DNA of 64,000 nt from positions 806,001 to 870,000 of the forward strand of contig JAOZHS010000002.1 in the NCBI GenBank assembly GCA_026014745.1, read 5' to 3'. Shown here in pieces: positions 8,420 through 17,000 of this stretch. Numbering within the stretch: position 1 is the stretch's first letter; each line of letters starts with the position of its first letter. The DNA is from Candidatus Bathyarchaeota archaeon. GTDB lineage: Archaea > Thermoproteota > Bathyarchaeia > Bathyarchaeales > Bathycorpusculaceae. Under the pieces are notes generated by a model. That model made no database searches, was not told the origin of the DNA, and was given only the letters and a program-made list of their open reading frames with translations. The position numbers and the translations under genes are program-made.

Positions 8420-9607
8420 GTGGCAAGTGCGTATATGAAGCCCCCGTACATTAAGGCGATAGGCGCAGTGGCAATCGTTGTGTTTCTACTTTCATGTTTA
8501 CCTCTTGGAGAAACACAGCAAACTCAAAGAGTAGTTTCATTTCAACTGCTCAACCGCCCCGAGGGAGATCAAACTTATCAACTTAACGTCACCATAACCC
8601 AAAGTCTCGTCAGCTACTATGCAGCTAAAAGCCATGCACTATTTTCGCCCAATGATTTCCCCAAGTACGTCACAGCCTATGCCCTAAAGCCCATAGCGGA
8701 CCGCCTCTGGCAAATCTATGACAACAAAGAGGACTTCGCCAACGGTGTTCTGATGCTGGTACACCAAATAACTTACAAAGAAATCGCCATGGGGAAGTAT
8801 CCTGCTGAAACACTTATGAATGGATATGGCGACTGCGATCTGTTTGCCTACATTGCCGCGTCAATTTTGGAAGCAGGCGGAATTGACACTGTGCTGATCT
8901 ACTATAAGGACCAAAAACATATGGAAATAGGCGTGGACATCGCTGGTGAACCCACTGATAGCCGAGTAGAGTTTTTTAGCGTCCAGTATCAAAATGTCTC
9001 TTACTATATTTGTGAATGCACAGGAACCCAGTGGCGAAACGGCTGGAGAGTTGGCGAATGTCCCAGTGAATTCCAAAACTCAACCGTACAAGTCGTGCCC
9101 CTGTCAAATATCGAGCAAACCGGGCCTGAACAAGTTACTGCTACCTTAAAAGAACTTGAGCCCAGCACCCTGACTCTGCAAACTTTAGGCAGCCTCATTC
9201 TGGAAGGGAACAGCTTAAACATAAAAGGCCAACTGCAGCCTCAGATTGCAAACCAAAACATAACCCTACAAGCAAAGACAGACACCCAAGACTGGACAAC
9301 CGTAGGCAGCGTACTAACAGACGCTGATGGCTCATTCCAGTATAGTTGGACGCCGCCCATGGGGTCAGTTAAGGTTCAAGCCAGTTGGTTAGGCAACAAA
9401 GAATACAATGGCGCCAAAAGCACCGAAAACAGCGCCACCGTCGTCCCCATGTATCTGCTGGCAGTTATCGGCACTGCAGTTGTTGGGGTTGGCGTGGTGA
9501 CTTTCACTTTTATTGTAACCCGACGCAGAAAACCCGACCTGCCACAGTCAACACAACCACCTGAACCCAATTCGGAAATACCTACGAATACTGACCTGCC
9601 AATTTAG
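8420..9607 (+). CDS. Exported transglutaminase-like protein with Ig domain and membrane anchor
   Basis: A 395-residue protein with an N-terminal signal/anchor (AIGAVAIVVFLLSCLPL), a transglutaminase-like core at about residues 90-200, an Ig-like domain at about 250-345, a membrane helix at about 350-373 and a Pro-rich tail. The Cys motif is NGYGDCDLFAYIAASILEAG, which matches the papain-like transglutaminase signature 'GDC...A..L..aGi'. The likely His lies in KHMEIGVDI. The role may be peptide bond cleavage or crosslinking at the cell surface. The frame opens at GTG 8420; an ATG at 8435 is an alternative. It follows the CinA-like gene by 50 bp. Confidence 0.75.
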   Translation: MASAYMKPPYIKAIGAVAIVVFLLSCLPLGETQQTQRVVSFQLLNRPEGDQTYQLNVTITQSLVSYYAAKSHALFSPNDFPKYVTAYALKPIADRLWQIYDNKEDFANGVLMLVHQITYKEIAMGKYPAETLMNGYGDCDLFAYIAASILEAGGIDTVLIYYKDQKHMEIGVDIAGEPTDSRVEFFSVQYQNVSYYICECTGTQWRNGWRVGECPSEFQNSTVQVVPLSNIEQTGPEQVTATLKELEPSTLTLQTLGSLILEGNSLNIKGQLQPQIANQNITLQAKTDTQDWTTVGSVLTDADGSFQYSWTPPMGSVKVQASWLGNKEYNGAKSTENSATVVPMYLLAVIGTAVVGVGVVTFTFIVTRRRKPDLPQSTQPPEPNSEIPTNTDLPI

Positions 9608-9618
9608 CGCCTAAAGCA

Positions 9619-10845
9619 CTATGCGGTTGCTTTGTGTCGGCTACTCCAAACGCCTATGATCACGAATACAGAAACTATTACCACTAAAACCGCCGCTAAA
9701 ACGGGCAGAGTTAGACATTCTGAAGTTGCGAGGCTTTGCGGTCCAGGTGGCTGGTTAGATTCGAGGGCAGATTGGGTGGGGGTTGCTGTTGTTAAGGTTA
9801 GCAAGGGGCTTGGCGAGGGGCTTAGCGTGGGTGTAGTTGTTGAAGCAGGTGTAGTAGCGTATGGGGTACCGTTTTCAGGTAAGTACTGCTCAGTTAGGGC
9901 GGTCGGGTACATGAGGGTGATGTAACCCCATTGCCCTGTGCGTCCACCGATTAGGTAGATGCTGTCGTTTAAGGTTACGGCTTTGGCGATAAGGCGGTCG
10001 GTTGGAGCCGCGGTTCCAGTTGACCAGCTGTCTGTGGCGGGGTTGTAGATGTCGGTGCGGTTTTCGTCAAAGAAGTAAATGCGCTTTGTTGCATTGACGC
10101 CTGTGGCTGCGGCGGCGGAGGCAGCGTAGTTTACGGGTGCTTTAGTTTTCACGGTCCAAGAATCTGCCGCAGGGTCATAAATCATGATAATGTATTGAAG
10201 GTAGACGTTGGGGTCTTCGCCCAAAACGTAGATTTTGCCATCCACCACGGCAGATGCCGAGCAACCGACATTAAGCGGGGCAGGCGTTTTAGTCGTCCAA
10301 GAGTTGGCAACGGGGTCATAAACCTCTGTTACGTTAAGAGTCACAAATAGGTCAGTCATGGTGTGCCCGCCTATAACGTAAATTTTGCCGTCCACCACGT
10401 TGGTAGCCGCGTTAAAACGGGGAGTGGGTAGTGCAGCGAGAGTGCTCCAAGTATCCAATACAGGGTCGTAGGCTTCGTTGGCTTTCAAGTCATAATATTC
10501 GGTTTCCCATTGCCCGTTGGCGCCGTTGTAGCCGCCGATGCAATAAATTTTGCCATCAACCACCCCGGTGCCAAAGTGTGCTCTTGCCGTTGGCATATCG
10601 GCTTTTTGAGTCCAGAGATTTTGTATGGGGTCATATTCTTCGGTGCAGTTCGACACAACAAAGGTCATGCCGGTGCCTGTGCCACAATTGCATGTTTCGC
10701 TGCCTTTATCTCCGCCGATGGCATAGATTCTGCCGTTTAAAGCCGCAACGCCGAGATAGGCGCGTGCATGATTCATGGATGCTTTTGTTGTCCACGATTC
10801 TGCTGAGGCAGAAGCAAACGAAACACTGCAAATCATGGTTATCAA
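9619..10845 (-). CDS. Kelch-repeat surface protein (start region apparently frameshifted)
   Basis: The 408-residue frame contains about six Kelch repeats with the signature 'Y.IGG......EVYDP..NSW..K...P' (for example GKIYVIGGHTM and EAYDPVLDTWSTL), giving a six-bladed propeller. A Thr/Pro/Ser linker, a C-terminal membrane helix and basic residues follow. The annotated start gives a short leader, MITMICSVSFASASA. Upstream codons in the same frame read GKNLLNLLAVCIL, which completes a normal signal peptide. They are reachable from ATG 10888 only if one T (complement of 10879) is skipped. The start is therefore either CTG at 10884 or affected by a 1-nt indel. It converges on the transglutaminase-like gene, 11 bp apart. 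Confidence 0.8.
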   Translation of the reverse strand: MITMICSVSFASASAESWTTKASMNHARAYLGVAALNGRIYAIGGDKGSETCNCGTGTGMTFVVSNCTEEYDPIQNLWTQKADMPTARAHFGTGVVDGKIYCIGGYNGANGQWETEYYDLKANEAYDPVLDTWSTLAALPTPRFNAATNVVDGKIYVIGGHTMTDLFVTLNVTEVYDPVANSWTTKTPAPLNVGCSASAVVDGKIYVLGEDPNVYLQYIIMIYDPAADSWTVKTKAPVNYAASAAAATGVNATKRIYFFDENRTDIYNPATDSWSTGTAAPTDRLIAKAVTLNDSIYLIGGRTGQWGYITLMYPTALTEQYLPENGTPYATTPASTTTPTLSPSPSPLLTLTTATPTQSALESNQPPGPQSLATSECLTLPVLAAVLVVIVSVFVIIGVWSSRHKATA

Positions 10846-10888
10846 GATGCAGACTGCGAGAAGGTTGAGGAGGTTTTTACCCAGTCAT

Positions 10889-11327
10889 ACCACCAAAGTA
10901 GCCTTGCAGGGTAGGTTTAAAATTCTTTTTTGTACAGATTCCCTGACAAGATTTAGTCAAGATTTCTAAACAAACTCAAACCAACCAAAAACGCCACATC
11001 CCCACAAACATGTCAATGGAGCGATTTCTAATTGAGCAGCTTGTGGTGCCTTAAGGAGTTCCAGCATGCCCTCACATGCATAAACAACGAATTCCATGTA
11101 TCCTTGTGTAAGAAAACGGCGCCTGCACACGCCAACAGACGCCAAAACACAAACAGAACACAAAATGCAACCCAGCCAACAAGCCATCATGTGACAGCCT
11201 AAAAACCGCCACACCCACACAAAAGAAAACAAAGAAAAAAGAGAACGAAGGGGCACCTAACGGGCTGTTCTGTGACAAACAAATTAACGAAAAAAAACAA
11301 ACAGATGACTAAAAAGGAAAAAGGAGG
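10889..11327. other. Intergenic region, no convincing gene
   Basis: A 439-bp spacer between two minus-strand genes. A minus-strand ORF of 96 codons (10966-11256) exists, but its product is rich in Cys, Trp and Phe with no domain pattern. The sequence has runs of short A/C-rich tracts on the plus strand. It must hold the metK terminator and the promoter for the Kelch gene. Nothing else stands out. Confidence 0.35.
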
Positions 11328-12500
11328 TTAGGCTTTTTTTGCTTTCTCAAGTTCTGCCTTGAGAATTGCAGCCTTGTCAGTTTTCTCCCAGGGGAAGCCT
11401 TCACGTCCAAAGTGACCGAAAGTTGCGGTTTGTTTATAGATTGGACGTAGCAAGTCAAGTTGGTCGATGATTGCTTTGGGTCGCATGTCAAAGTGTTTTT
11501 GGACTAAGGCGAGGATTTGCTCGTCGGAGAGTTTGCCTGTTTCAAAGGTATTGACTAACACGCTGATAGGTTGGGCAACTCCGATAGCGTAGCTGATTTG
11601 AACTTCGCATTGGTCAGCTAAGCCTGAGGCAACGACGTTTTTGGCTATATAGCGCGCCATATAGCAGCCGCTGCGGTCCACTTTGCTGGGGTCTTTGCCG
11701 CTGAAGCATCCGCCGCCGTGACTTCCTACGCCGCCGTAGGTGTCAACGATGATTTTTCTGCCAGTTAAACCAGAGTCAGCAAGAGTGCCGCCTATGACGA
11801 ATCTACCAGTGCCGTTAATGACGTATTTTATGTCGGGTGCAATCATTTCAGCTGGGATAACGTTTTTGATTACCTTCTCGATTATGTCGCTTTTGAGTTG
11901 AGCATCTTCAACTTTGCCGTTGTTTTGGGCGGCGATAACTACTGCTTTGACGCATTTTGGTTTGCCACAATCATATTCTACAGTGACTTGAGATTTACAG
12001 TCGGGACGCAGATAAGGCATGATGCCTTGCTTTCTGCAGTCAGCTAAACGCTTTACCAGTTTGTGGGCAAGCATAATGGGTAAGGGCATGAGTTCTTTAG
12101 TTTCGTTGGTTGCATAACCGAAAACCATGCCTTGGTCGCCTGCGCCTTGCTCGTGACCTTCTGTTTCGGTGACTCCCATGGAGATGTCTGGGCTCTGGGC
12201 AGTCAAAGAGACAAGAATGCCGCAGGTTTCCCAGTCTAGACCATCTTTAGCGTTATCGAAGCCAATTTCTTTGAGAGTACCACGAACAATCTTTGGGATA
12301 TCGATATAGGTTCGGGTGGTAATTTGACCAGTAATCATGACTGTACCCTGCATTACGAGGGTTTCGCAGTCAACTCGGGCTTTTGGGTCACTGGTGAAAA
12401 TACAGTCCAAAACGCTGTCAGAGATTTGGTCGGCGACTTTGTCTGGGTGACCTTCGCCGACTGATTCAGAAGTGAACAAGTATTTACCGTTTCTTTTCAT
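11328..12500 (-). CDS. metK: S-adenosylmethionine synthetase, bacterial type
   Basis: A complete 390-residue MetK. It catalyses ATP + methionine to S-adenosylmethionine, PPi and Pi. Visible hallmarks: [12 protein letters not shown] near residue 17 (ATP and Mg binding), [12 protein letters not shown] near 120 and the P-loop-like [16 protein letters not shown] near 265. The length fits bacterial MetK (about 385), not the divergent archaeal MAT family, suggesting ancient acquisition. A TATA-like AAATATATAT at 12518-12527 lies ~23 nt before the ATG, implying a leaderless or nearly leaderless transcript. Confidence 0.97.
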   Translation of the reverse strand: MKRNGKYLFTSESVGEGHPDKVADQISDSVLDCIFTSDPKARVDCETLVMQGTVMITGQITTRTYIDIPKIVRGTLKEIGFDNAKDGLDWETCGILVSLTAQSPDISMGVTETEGHEQGAGDQGMVFGYATNETKELMPLPIMLAHKLVKRLADCRKQGIMPYLRPDCKSQVTVEYDCGKPKCVKAVVIAAQNNGKVEDAQLKSDIIEKVIKNVIPAEMIAPDIKYVINGTGRFVIGGTLADSGLTGRKIIVDTYGGVGSHGGGCFSGKDPSKVDRSGCYMARYIAKNVVASGLADQCEVQISYAIGVAQPISVLVNTFETGKLSDEQILALVQKHFDMRPKAIIDQLDLLRPIYKQTATFGHFGREGFPWEKTDKAAILKAELEKAKKA

Positions 12501-12517
12501 AGATATCGCTTTCTACC

Positions 12518-12527
12518 AAATATATAT
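12518..12527 (-). promoter_or_regulatory. Probable TATA box of metK
   Basis: The A/T run AAATATATAT centred ~23 nt upstream of the metK ATG matches archaeal TATA-box spacing for a leaderless transcript. No Shine-Dalgarno sequence is seen in the short gap, consistent with leaderless translation. Confidence 0.5.
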
Positions 12528-12653
12528 GATTGCTTATCCTAACTCAGCGGTTTTCTTAAAAGCATTATTGTCAAAAATATTCAAATAGGAATATTCATCC
12601 CACCGCTTGCATAAACAATTTAACCCGCGCAGACCAAAAAATGAGGCGAGAAC

Positions 12654-13031
12654 ATGAAAAGAATAATCCAGACTCCAAACGCACCCCAACCCGTCGGCCC
12701 CTACAACCAAGCCATCCAAGCAGACAGGTTCCTCTTCATTTCTGGACAACTACCTATTGACCCTAAAGAAAACAAAATCACAACAGACAACATCAGGTCG
12801 CAAACTCTACAGGTTATGGAAAACATAAAAGCCATCTTAGAAGAAGCAAAATACACCCTGCAAGATATCGTTCAAACTACAGTGTATCTATCGTCAATGG
12901 CCCTGTTTGATGACTTCAATCGTGAATACGCCAAATTCTTACCTAACAATTATCCAGCACGCGTCACCGTCGCCTGTGAACTCAAAAAGGGAGCGCTCCT
13001 TGAAGTTTCAGCGGTAGCTTACAAGACTTAA
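12654..13031 (+). CDS. ridA: RidA-family (YjgF/UK114) imine deaminase
   Basis: A 125-residue RidA protein. It hydrolyses reactive enamine/imine intermediates such as 2-aminoacrylate released by PLP enzymes, acting as a cytoplasmic homotrimer. Hallmarks: the N-terminal P-x-P-x-GPYNQAI element, FISGQLPIDP near residue 29, the helix QTLQVMENIKAILEEA, and the C-terminal PARVTVACELKKGALLEVSAVA containing the conserved catalytic Arg (PARVTV). The length equals the family norm. It is divergent from metK, with 153 bp between starts. Confidence 0.95.
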   Translation: MKRIIQTPNAPQPVGPYNQAIQADRFLFISGQLPIDPKENKITTDNIRSQTLQVMENIKAILEEAKYTLQDIVQTTVYLSSMALFDDFNREYAKFLPNNYPARVTVACELKKGALLEVSAVAYKT

Positions 13032-13082
13032 CTATCGCCAAATCGGCAAATTATAAAAACCCAGCCGCGCTTAGTATGAACG

Positions 13083-13718
13083 GTGCAGAATATGGTAATT
13101 TCGCTAAAAAAATTTATGCAGCAAATTTCGGCGAAAAAAGCGCCTGGACCCTCAACGTCATTTACCATATTTCACGTTTTCTATGCACTTGAGCTTTTAG
13201 CGAAGGCTCCCCTAGGAAGAAATAGACTTGCCGAAAAATTAAGCGTCGGCGACGGAGCAATCCGCACCATCATCAGCCGACTCCGCGAAGCCAACTTAAT
13301 TGAAACATCCAAAGAAGGCTGCAACCTAACACAGAAAGGCACGGAAGTTTGGCAGCAATTCCAAGAAATCTTCCCCAAACGCATGGAAGTCGCACGTTCA
13401 GAATTTAACCTCAACGAATACAACTATGCGTTTCTGGTAAAAAATAGTGGAGAAAAAGTGCAATCGGGAATCGATCAACGAGACGCAGCCATAATTGCAG
13501 GCGCCCGCAAAGCATTAGTTATCGTGTATAAAGAGGGGCATCTTCGCATCGAATCGGTAAGCAACAACATCGAAAAAGAATATCCTCACGCGGCAAAGCA
13601 AATCCTAAAGGACTTCGCGCCGCAAGAAAATGACGTAATTGTTATTGCAGGTGGAGATACAGCTTTGAAGGCGAAACGTGGCGCCTTCGCAGCGAGTTGG
13701 TCTCTGATTAATGTTTAA
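13083..13718 (+). CDS. Winged-helix regulator with DUF4443-type ligand domain
   Basis: A 211-residue protein with an N-terminal winged helix (about residues 30-95: 'LELLAKAPLGRNRLAEKLSV', 'GAIRTIISRLREANLIETS', 'CNLTQKGTEVW'). A C-terminal alpha/beta domain of about 110 residues follows, with GIDQRDAAIIAGARKALVIV and a closing VIVIAGGDTALKAKRGAFAA. This layout is the archaeal DUF4443 family. The Gly-rich end looks like a small-molecule or nucleotide pocket, so a metabolite-sensing repressor is inferred. The start is GTG 13083, 51 bp after ridA, so the two may be co-transcribed. Its stop overlaps the convergent GTPase gene by 4 nt. Confidence 0.75.
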   Translation: MQNMVISLKKFMQQISAKKAPGPSTSFTIFHVFYALELLAKAPLGRNRLAEKLSVGDGAIRTIISRLREANLIETSKEGCNLTQKGTEVWQQFQEIFPKRMEVARSEFNLNEYNYAFLVKNSGEKVQSGIDQRDAAIIAGARKALVIVYKEGHLRIESVSNNIEKEYPHAAKQILKDFAPQENDVIVIAGGDTALKAKRGAFAASWSLINV

Positions 13719-14476
13719 GTGGTGTATTTTTCGCCTTCGTTGAGGATACGTTCAAGTGTTGTGTTGATGTTTACCATGCCCTCATTGGTTTTTGACGAAA
13801 CAGGCATCAACAGGAACTTGAGTCCTAAGCGGTTGATTGCTTGCATCATGTTGCGACTAAAGAGGCGTTTGGTACCCTCCAGCTTCTCATCAATAGCATC
13901 CTCAAGAGCATGGGTATTAGCAGACCAAGTTGCGATGGCTTGAGCGTCTTTTTTGGGAATTAAATCCATCTTTGAAAGCACATGCAACTGCGGCGTAAAG
14001 AAACGATTATAGACAGCTGCTGAGAGAAACATGTTGGAGACATAATTGAGGGGGTTAATGCTAAAAACGGCGTCAAAGAGGTAAATGAGGGCTTTGGGTT
14101 CTTTGGTTAATTCGTTAACGATGTAGGGTCCGCTAGCGCGAAAGGCGAAAAGCTCCATTTGCCCCGGAGTATCCACCAAAACGATGTCAGCGTGAGCTTC
14201 CTCGATATCTCGAGTTAGGTTTTCAATTTCGTCTGCGATTAGGTCAGCAGCCATGATGAGGGCACCGTTGGGACCAAGATTATATTTTTCCATCAAGTCA
14301 CCTACGTCAACGTAGTTGCGGACATCAACGTCAGGTTGGTAGGGCAGTTTTAATGCGCCAGGGTCAAGGTTAACCACGGCGACGTCTTGTTTGCTCATTT
14401 TGAGCCATTCACTAAAAGCAGCAGTAAAAAGGGATTTGCCTGAACCGGCAGTTCCTATTATAAACGCTAAGGGCAT
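13715..14476 (-). CDS. GPN-loop GTPase
   Basis: A GPN-family GTPase, the archaeal relative of eukaryotic GPN1-3, which in eukaryotes assist RNA polymerase II assembly and nuclear import. Motifs in order: Walker A GTAGSGKS, the NLDPGA switch element, the family-defining LGPNGAL, G3 DTPGQMELFA and G4-like SKMDLI. The family normally begins directly before Walker A, so ATG 14476 (MPLAFIIGTAGSGKS) is chosen; a GGAG lies about 10 nt upstream. The frame is open to 14578, but the extra 34 residues look unstructured. In archaea it is a homodimer of uncertain cellular role. Confidence 0.93.
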   Translation of the reverse strand: MPLAFIIGTAGSGKSLFTAAFSEWLKMSKQDVAVVNLDPGALKLPYQPDVDVRNYVDVGDLMEKYNLGPNGALIMAADLIADEIENLTRDIEEAHADIVLVDTPGQMELFAFRASGPYIVNELTKEPKALIYLFDAVFSINPLNYVSNMFLSAAVYNRFFTPQLHVLSKMDLIPKKDAQAIATWSANTHALEDAIDEKLEGTKRLFSRNMMQAINRLGLKFLLMPVSSKTNEGMVNINTTLERILNEGEKYTT

Positions 14477-14663
14477 GTTTTGGGTCTCCGATAGGGGTTT
14501 GATTAACAATAAGTAAAATAATCTTTCGCCATCAGACTCGGGGGCAGCACAGTTGGGTAGCTCGTTGAGGGATGGCAAAAGTTGGATATGAATTCACAAC
14601 CCATAAAGAATATTAAGTAAGAATACACAAGTATACAGTCAGGAGTATTCAGGAGCTATAGCC

Positions 14664-14873
14664 TTGCCTCAAAATAAGAACATAGTTTCAGACCTTGATT
14701 GTACAGATAATTCAAACGCAATAGTTATAGAATTCAGCAGCCTGACGCAAGGAAACCCCACAAACAAACTTTCAAAAAAAGAAAAAACTGAACCTTTCAT
14801 GGGTTTAGAAGAATTATTCTGGCAGTGCTACGCAGTTTCCCCAAAAACCAATTCACACGAGACGCTCAAGTAA
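14664..14873 (+). CDS. Hypothetical small protein (uncertain)
   Basis: A 69-codon frame starting at TTG 14664, with CAGGAG about 9 nt upstream. The product is polar, with a Lys-rich middle (NKLSKKEKTEPF) and no recognisable domain. The only support is the plausible ribosome site. It may not be translated. Confidence 0.3.
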   Translation: MPQNKNIVSDLDCTDNSNAIVIEFSSLTQGNPTNKLSKKEKTEPFMGLEELFWQCYAVSPKTNSHETLK

Positions 14874-15030
14874 AACGCTCGTGACCCAAAGCAAAACATC
14901 ATTAAAGCATTCTCAGAAATTGGCCTCTTTGGCTTGAACTAAAACATCAACAGTTGACAGCTTTAACAGCCAATACGTGAGAAACACCAAAATAATGTTG
15001 ACACTTTTTCATGTTATTACTCAATTAACC

Positions 15031-15321
15031 CTACGAATTCTCTGACGTAGTGCCGCTCGTTTTTAGGGTTTGTCGAATAATTTTCTGGTATAGAAAAATG
15101 AAGTAGACGGCGGTAAATGCTGTGAGGACAAGTTCAAGCGAGAGAATGCAGAGATTGTTTTCAACTGCCCGAAAGTAGCCTTCTTGGAGGATAGATGTGA
15201 AAACGAGAATTTGAAGTAATATAGTGACGCCTAAGCAGCTTAAGCCTAAACTGTGTATCAATAAGCTTACTCTGTGGTGTAGTTTAGAGTTGGCAGTCAT
15301 GCACGCAATATTGTTTGGCAC
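15031..15321 (-). CDS. Small two-helix membrane protein
   Basis: A 96-residue predicted membrane protein. Two hydrophobic segments are visible: about residues 18-45 (LLIHSLGLSCLGVTILLQILVF, shortened here) and 58-82. The C-terminus is polar (IIRQTLKTSGTTSENS). No family was recognised. It opens at GTG 15321, or at ATG 15300 seven codons later; neither has a clear Shine-Dalgarno sequence. It lies in an accessory-looking stretch of short ORFs next to the attC-like repeat. Confidence 0.45.
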   Translation of the reverse strand: MPNNIACMTANSKLHHRVSLLIHSLGLSCLGVTILLQILVFTSILQEGYFRAVENNLCILSLELVLTAFTAVYFIFLYQKIIRQTLKTSGTTSENS

Positions 15322-15406
15322 GTTTTATGAGAATTATGAAGTTAAAAACAATATCAGAAAACCTAAAACGCAACGGTAAAACCCAAAGAAATACACGAAT
15401 AGCCTC

Positions 15407-15491
15407 GCGAACCAACGCCTAACGATGGGCAGAGCTTAGGGAATTCAAGCTTGGGAATTTGCTCGTGGCTTGGTGTTAAACGTTGGTTCGC
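15407..15491 (-). repeat. attC-like imperfect inverted repeat
   Basis: On the plus strand, GCCTAAC (15417-15423, fits RYYYAAC) and GTTAAAC (15475-15481, fits GTTRRRY) form outer R-like boxes. Inside them GGCAGAGC (15428-15435) pairs with GCTCGTGGC (15461-15469), with one extra base in the latter. Unpaired spacers of 4 and 5 nt separate the two stems. The centre can form its own hairpin from AATTC/GAATT. These are the four elements of an integron attC site in the usual order, over 65 nt. Unlike a normal attC, pairing continues outside the R boxes for 10 more bp (GCGAACCAAC/GTTGGTTCGC). No integrase gene is in the window. Confidence 0.45.
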
Positions 15492-15543
15492 AGAAGCCTG
15501 TGTTCCTCGCTTGACATCTGCGTTTCTCTCGGCAAGATAGAGT

Positions 15544-15816
15544 TCAGTCAAGCGCTCTTAAGAGTTTCACAAATAATCTATAGATTAGAAAAGAGAAAAC
15601 ATATTTGGAGATTATGTTGGCGCCCCGAGAAATGACTCTGAGCAGTGCTGCATTAACCATGCCACTTTTCCATGCCTTTCTATGACTAAACGTGGTGTTC
15701 TTTAATGCCTCCCTAAAGCATTCATAAGACTTCCAATCAATACGCTTGGAATAAAAAAGAGAAAAGGTTATCCTTTCTGATGTCTGATCCGAGAAATTAG
15801 AAGAGAAAACCGGCAT
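15544..15816 (-). CDS. Hypothetical small basic protein (uncertain)
   Basis: A 90-codon ATG frame, basic and aromatic, ending in a hydrophobic stretch (KYVFSFLIYRLFVKLL). No family was recognised and no well-spaced ribosome site is seen. Its stop lies about 50 bp before the attC-like repeat on the same strand, which is where a gene-cassette ORF would sit. That position is the main reason to list it. Confidence 0.25.
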   Translation of the reverse strand: MPVFSSNFSDQTSERITFSLFYSKRIDWKSYECFREALKNTTFSHRKAWKSGMVNAALLRVISRGANIISKYVFSFLIYRLFVKLLRALD

Positions 15817-15902
15817 ACCTCGTTTTCGGCATGTCTGCTATTAAGTCATTTTGTAATATCCCTCAAACGGTCATGGTGCTTTTGGCGGCAGTAACTTGTG
15901 TT

Positions 15903-16244
15903 TTACGTTCTTCGGTGACTCTTCAAATTAGCTTCCAACATCATCTTCCCTTTTTCAGTTAAAATAAAATGGCTTTTGCCATTAAAGGGAACACTACAAA
16001 TCATATCTTCAAACCACAATGCATCCAGCAGAGTGTCCAATGTTTCAGTGTTAATGTTTAGACCTATTTTGTTTTTTAACGCTTTATTGATTCCTTGTTT
16101 ACTAAGCGGCTTGCCCTCTGAAATCACACAAAGCAAAAGCAATTGAAAAACGTCAGTTAACTGTTTATTCTCAGGCAACCACCTTCTTTGAGAGCCATCC
16201 AATTTGATTTTTCTACCACTGACACATTGAGTCAATTTTTTCAA
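15903..16244 (-). CDS. Winged-helix protein, last gene of a ParA operon
   Basis: A 113-residue protein with a winged-helix-like pattern: helix 'DVFQLLLLCVISEGKPLS', a turn plus helix 'KQGINKALKNKIGLNI', helix 'TLDTLLDALWFEDMI', and the wing/strand 'SHFILTEKGKMMLEANL'. The start overlaps the end of the ParA-like gene by 32 bp, so the two are translationally linked. It may be the DNA-binding or effector partner of the ATPase. No named family was recognised. Confidence 0.6.
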   Translation of the reverse strand: MKKLTQCVSGRKIKLDGSQRRWLPENKQLTDVFQLLLLCVISEGKPLSKQGINKALKNKIGLNINTETLDTLLDALWFEDMICSVPFNGKSHFILTEKGKMMLEANLKSHRRT

Positions 16245-16998
16245 TAACCTCAGATATTTTCTTCACAAAGGGATGTTCGGGTAACTGGATGGCCAATAGT
16301 CCCATTCGGTTGGCTTGTAAAACTTCGCAGTAGCAAGGTATGTTGCAGATTACTTTTCTGCCAAGTGTCAACTCGACGAAGGTGATGTCTACATAATTTT
16401 GGTTTCTTCCTTCGGGGGAAAACTTGTTTAGAATAATGGCTGCTTTGCGGTCGATTTTTTCGTAGACTTCTTTTATCATTTCGCTTGTTCCGTACAAATC
16501 AACTATATCCGCACTTGTTATAATCAGACATATATCTGCAACCGCTAAGGCATTTAGAGAAGAATATTGTACGCCGGGGCTGTTGTCGATTATGCAGTAG
16601 TCGATTCCCTTTTTTTGGCAAAAAGACAAAAGGGAAAATAATTTTTTGACGACATTAACTTCCCAAGACCTGCTTTTATCGATCATGCTTTTGATAGCGC
16701 TGATTGATGGATTTGCTAAACCTACATAGAGACAACCTGGCGTTAGACCAAATCCTGCAGATATGTCAATGGGGACGTCACTATCTGAGCATTGGCCGTT
16801 AAAATAGTCATTTAGCCAGCAATTGATTGGTTCGCTTATGGCTTTAGAGAAAACTGTGCACAGGCTTGGAGCGCGAAAATCAAAGTCTAGTAAGAGCACT
16901 TTTTTTCCTCTGGAAGCAAGGGTTCCTGCTATGTTTGAGGCTATGACGGTTTTTCCGGTTCCGCCCCGAGATGAGTGAATTGCAATACATCTAGTCAT
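16213..16998 (-). CDS. ParA/MinD-like ATPase
   Basis: A 261-residue P-loop ATPase of the ParA/MinD (SIMIBI) class. The deviant Walker A reads SSRGGTGKT near residue 9, followed by 'VLLLDFDFRAPSL' (Walker A'-type) and 'YCIIDNSPGVQYSS' (Walker B/switch II). The usual first signature Lys (KGGxGKT) is Arg here. The family dimerises on ATP and positions DNA, protein clusters or pili. The size and lack of an N-terminal extension fit MinD-like archaeal proteins. It sits between two winged-helix genes in one operon: 2 bp after the upstream gene and overlapping the downstream one. A regulatory or partition role is inferred. Confidence 0.85.
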   Translation of the reverse strand: MTRCIAIHSSRGGTGKTVIASNIAGTLASRGKKVLLLDFDFRAPSLCTVFSKAISEPINCWLNDYFNGQCSDSDVPIDISAGFGLTPGCLYVGLANPSISAIKSMIDKSRSWEVNVVKKLFSLLSFCQKKGIDYCIIDNSPGVQYSSLNALAVADICLIITSADIVDLYGTSEMIKEVYEKIDRKAAIILNKFSPEGRNQNYVDITFVELTLGRKVICNIPCYCEVLQANRMGLLAIQLPEHPFVKKISEVIEKIDSMCQW

Positions 16999-17000
16999 TT

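Noticed and set aside
10966-11256. Minus-strand 96-codon ORF upstream of metK
   Set aside because: Cys/Trp/Phe-rich product with no domain pattern and no supporting ribosome site; looks like chance.
12501-12653. SAM riboswitch upstream of metK
   Set aside because: The metK TATA box sits ~23 nt from the ATG, leaving no leader for a riboswitch.
15407-15491. Calling a full integron
   Set aside because: Only one attC-like site, no integrase gene, and pairing continues beyond the R boxes.
15363-15551. Minus-strand 62-codon ORF
   Set aside because: It spans the attC-like inverted repeat, whose palindromic structure explains the open frame better than coding does.
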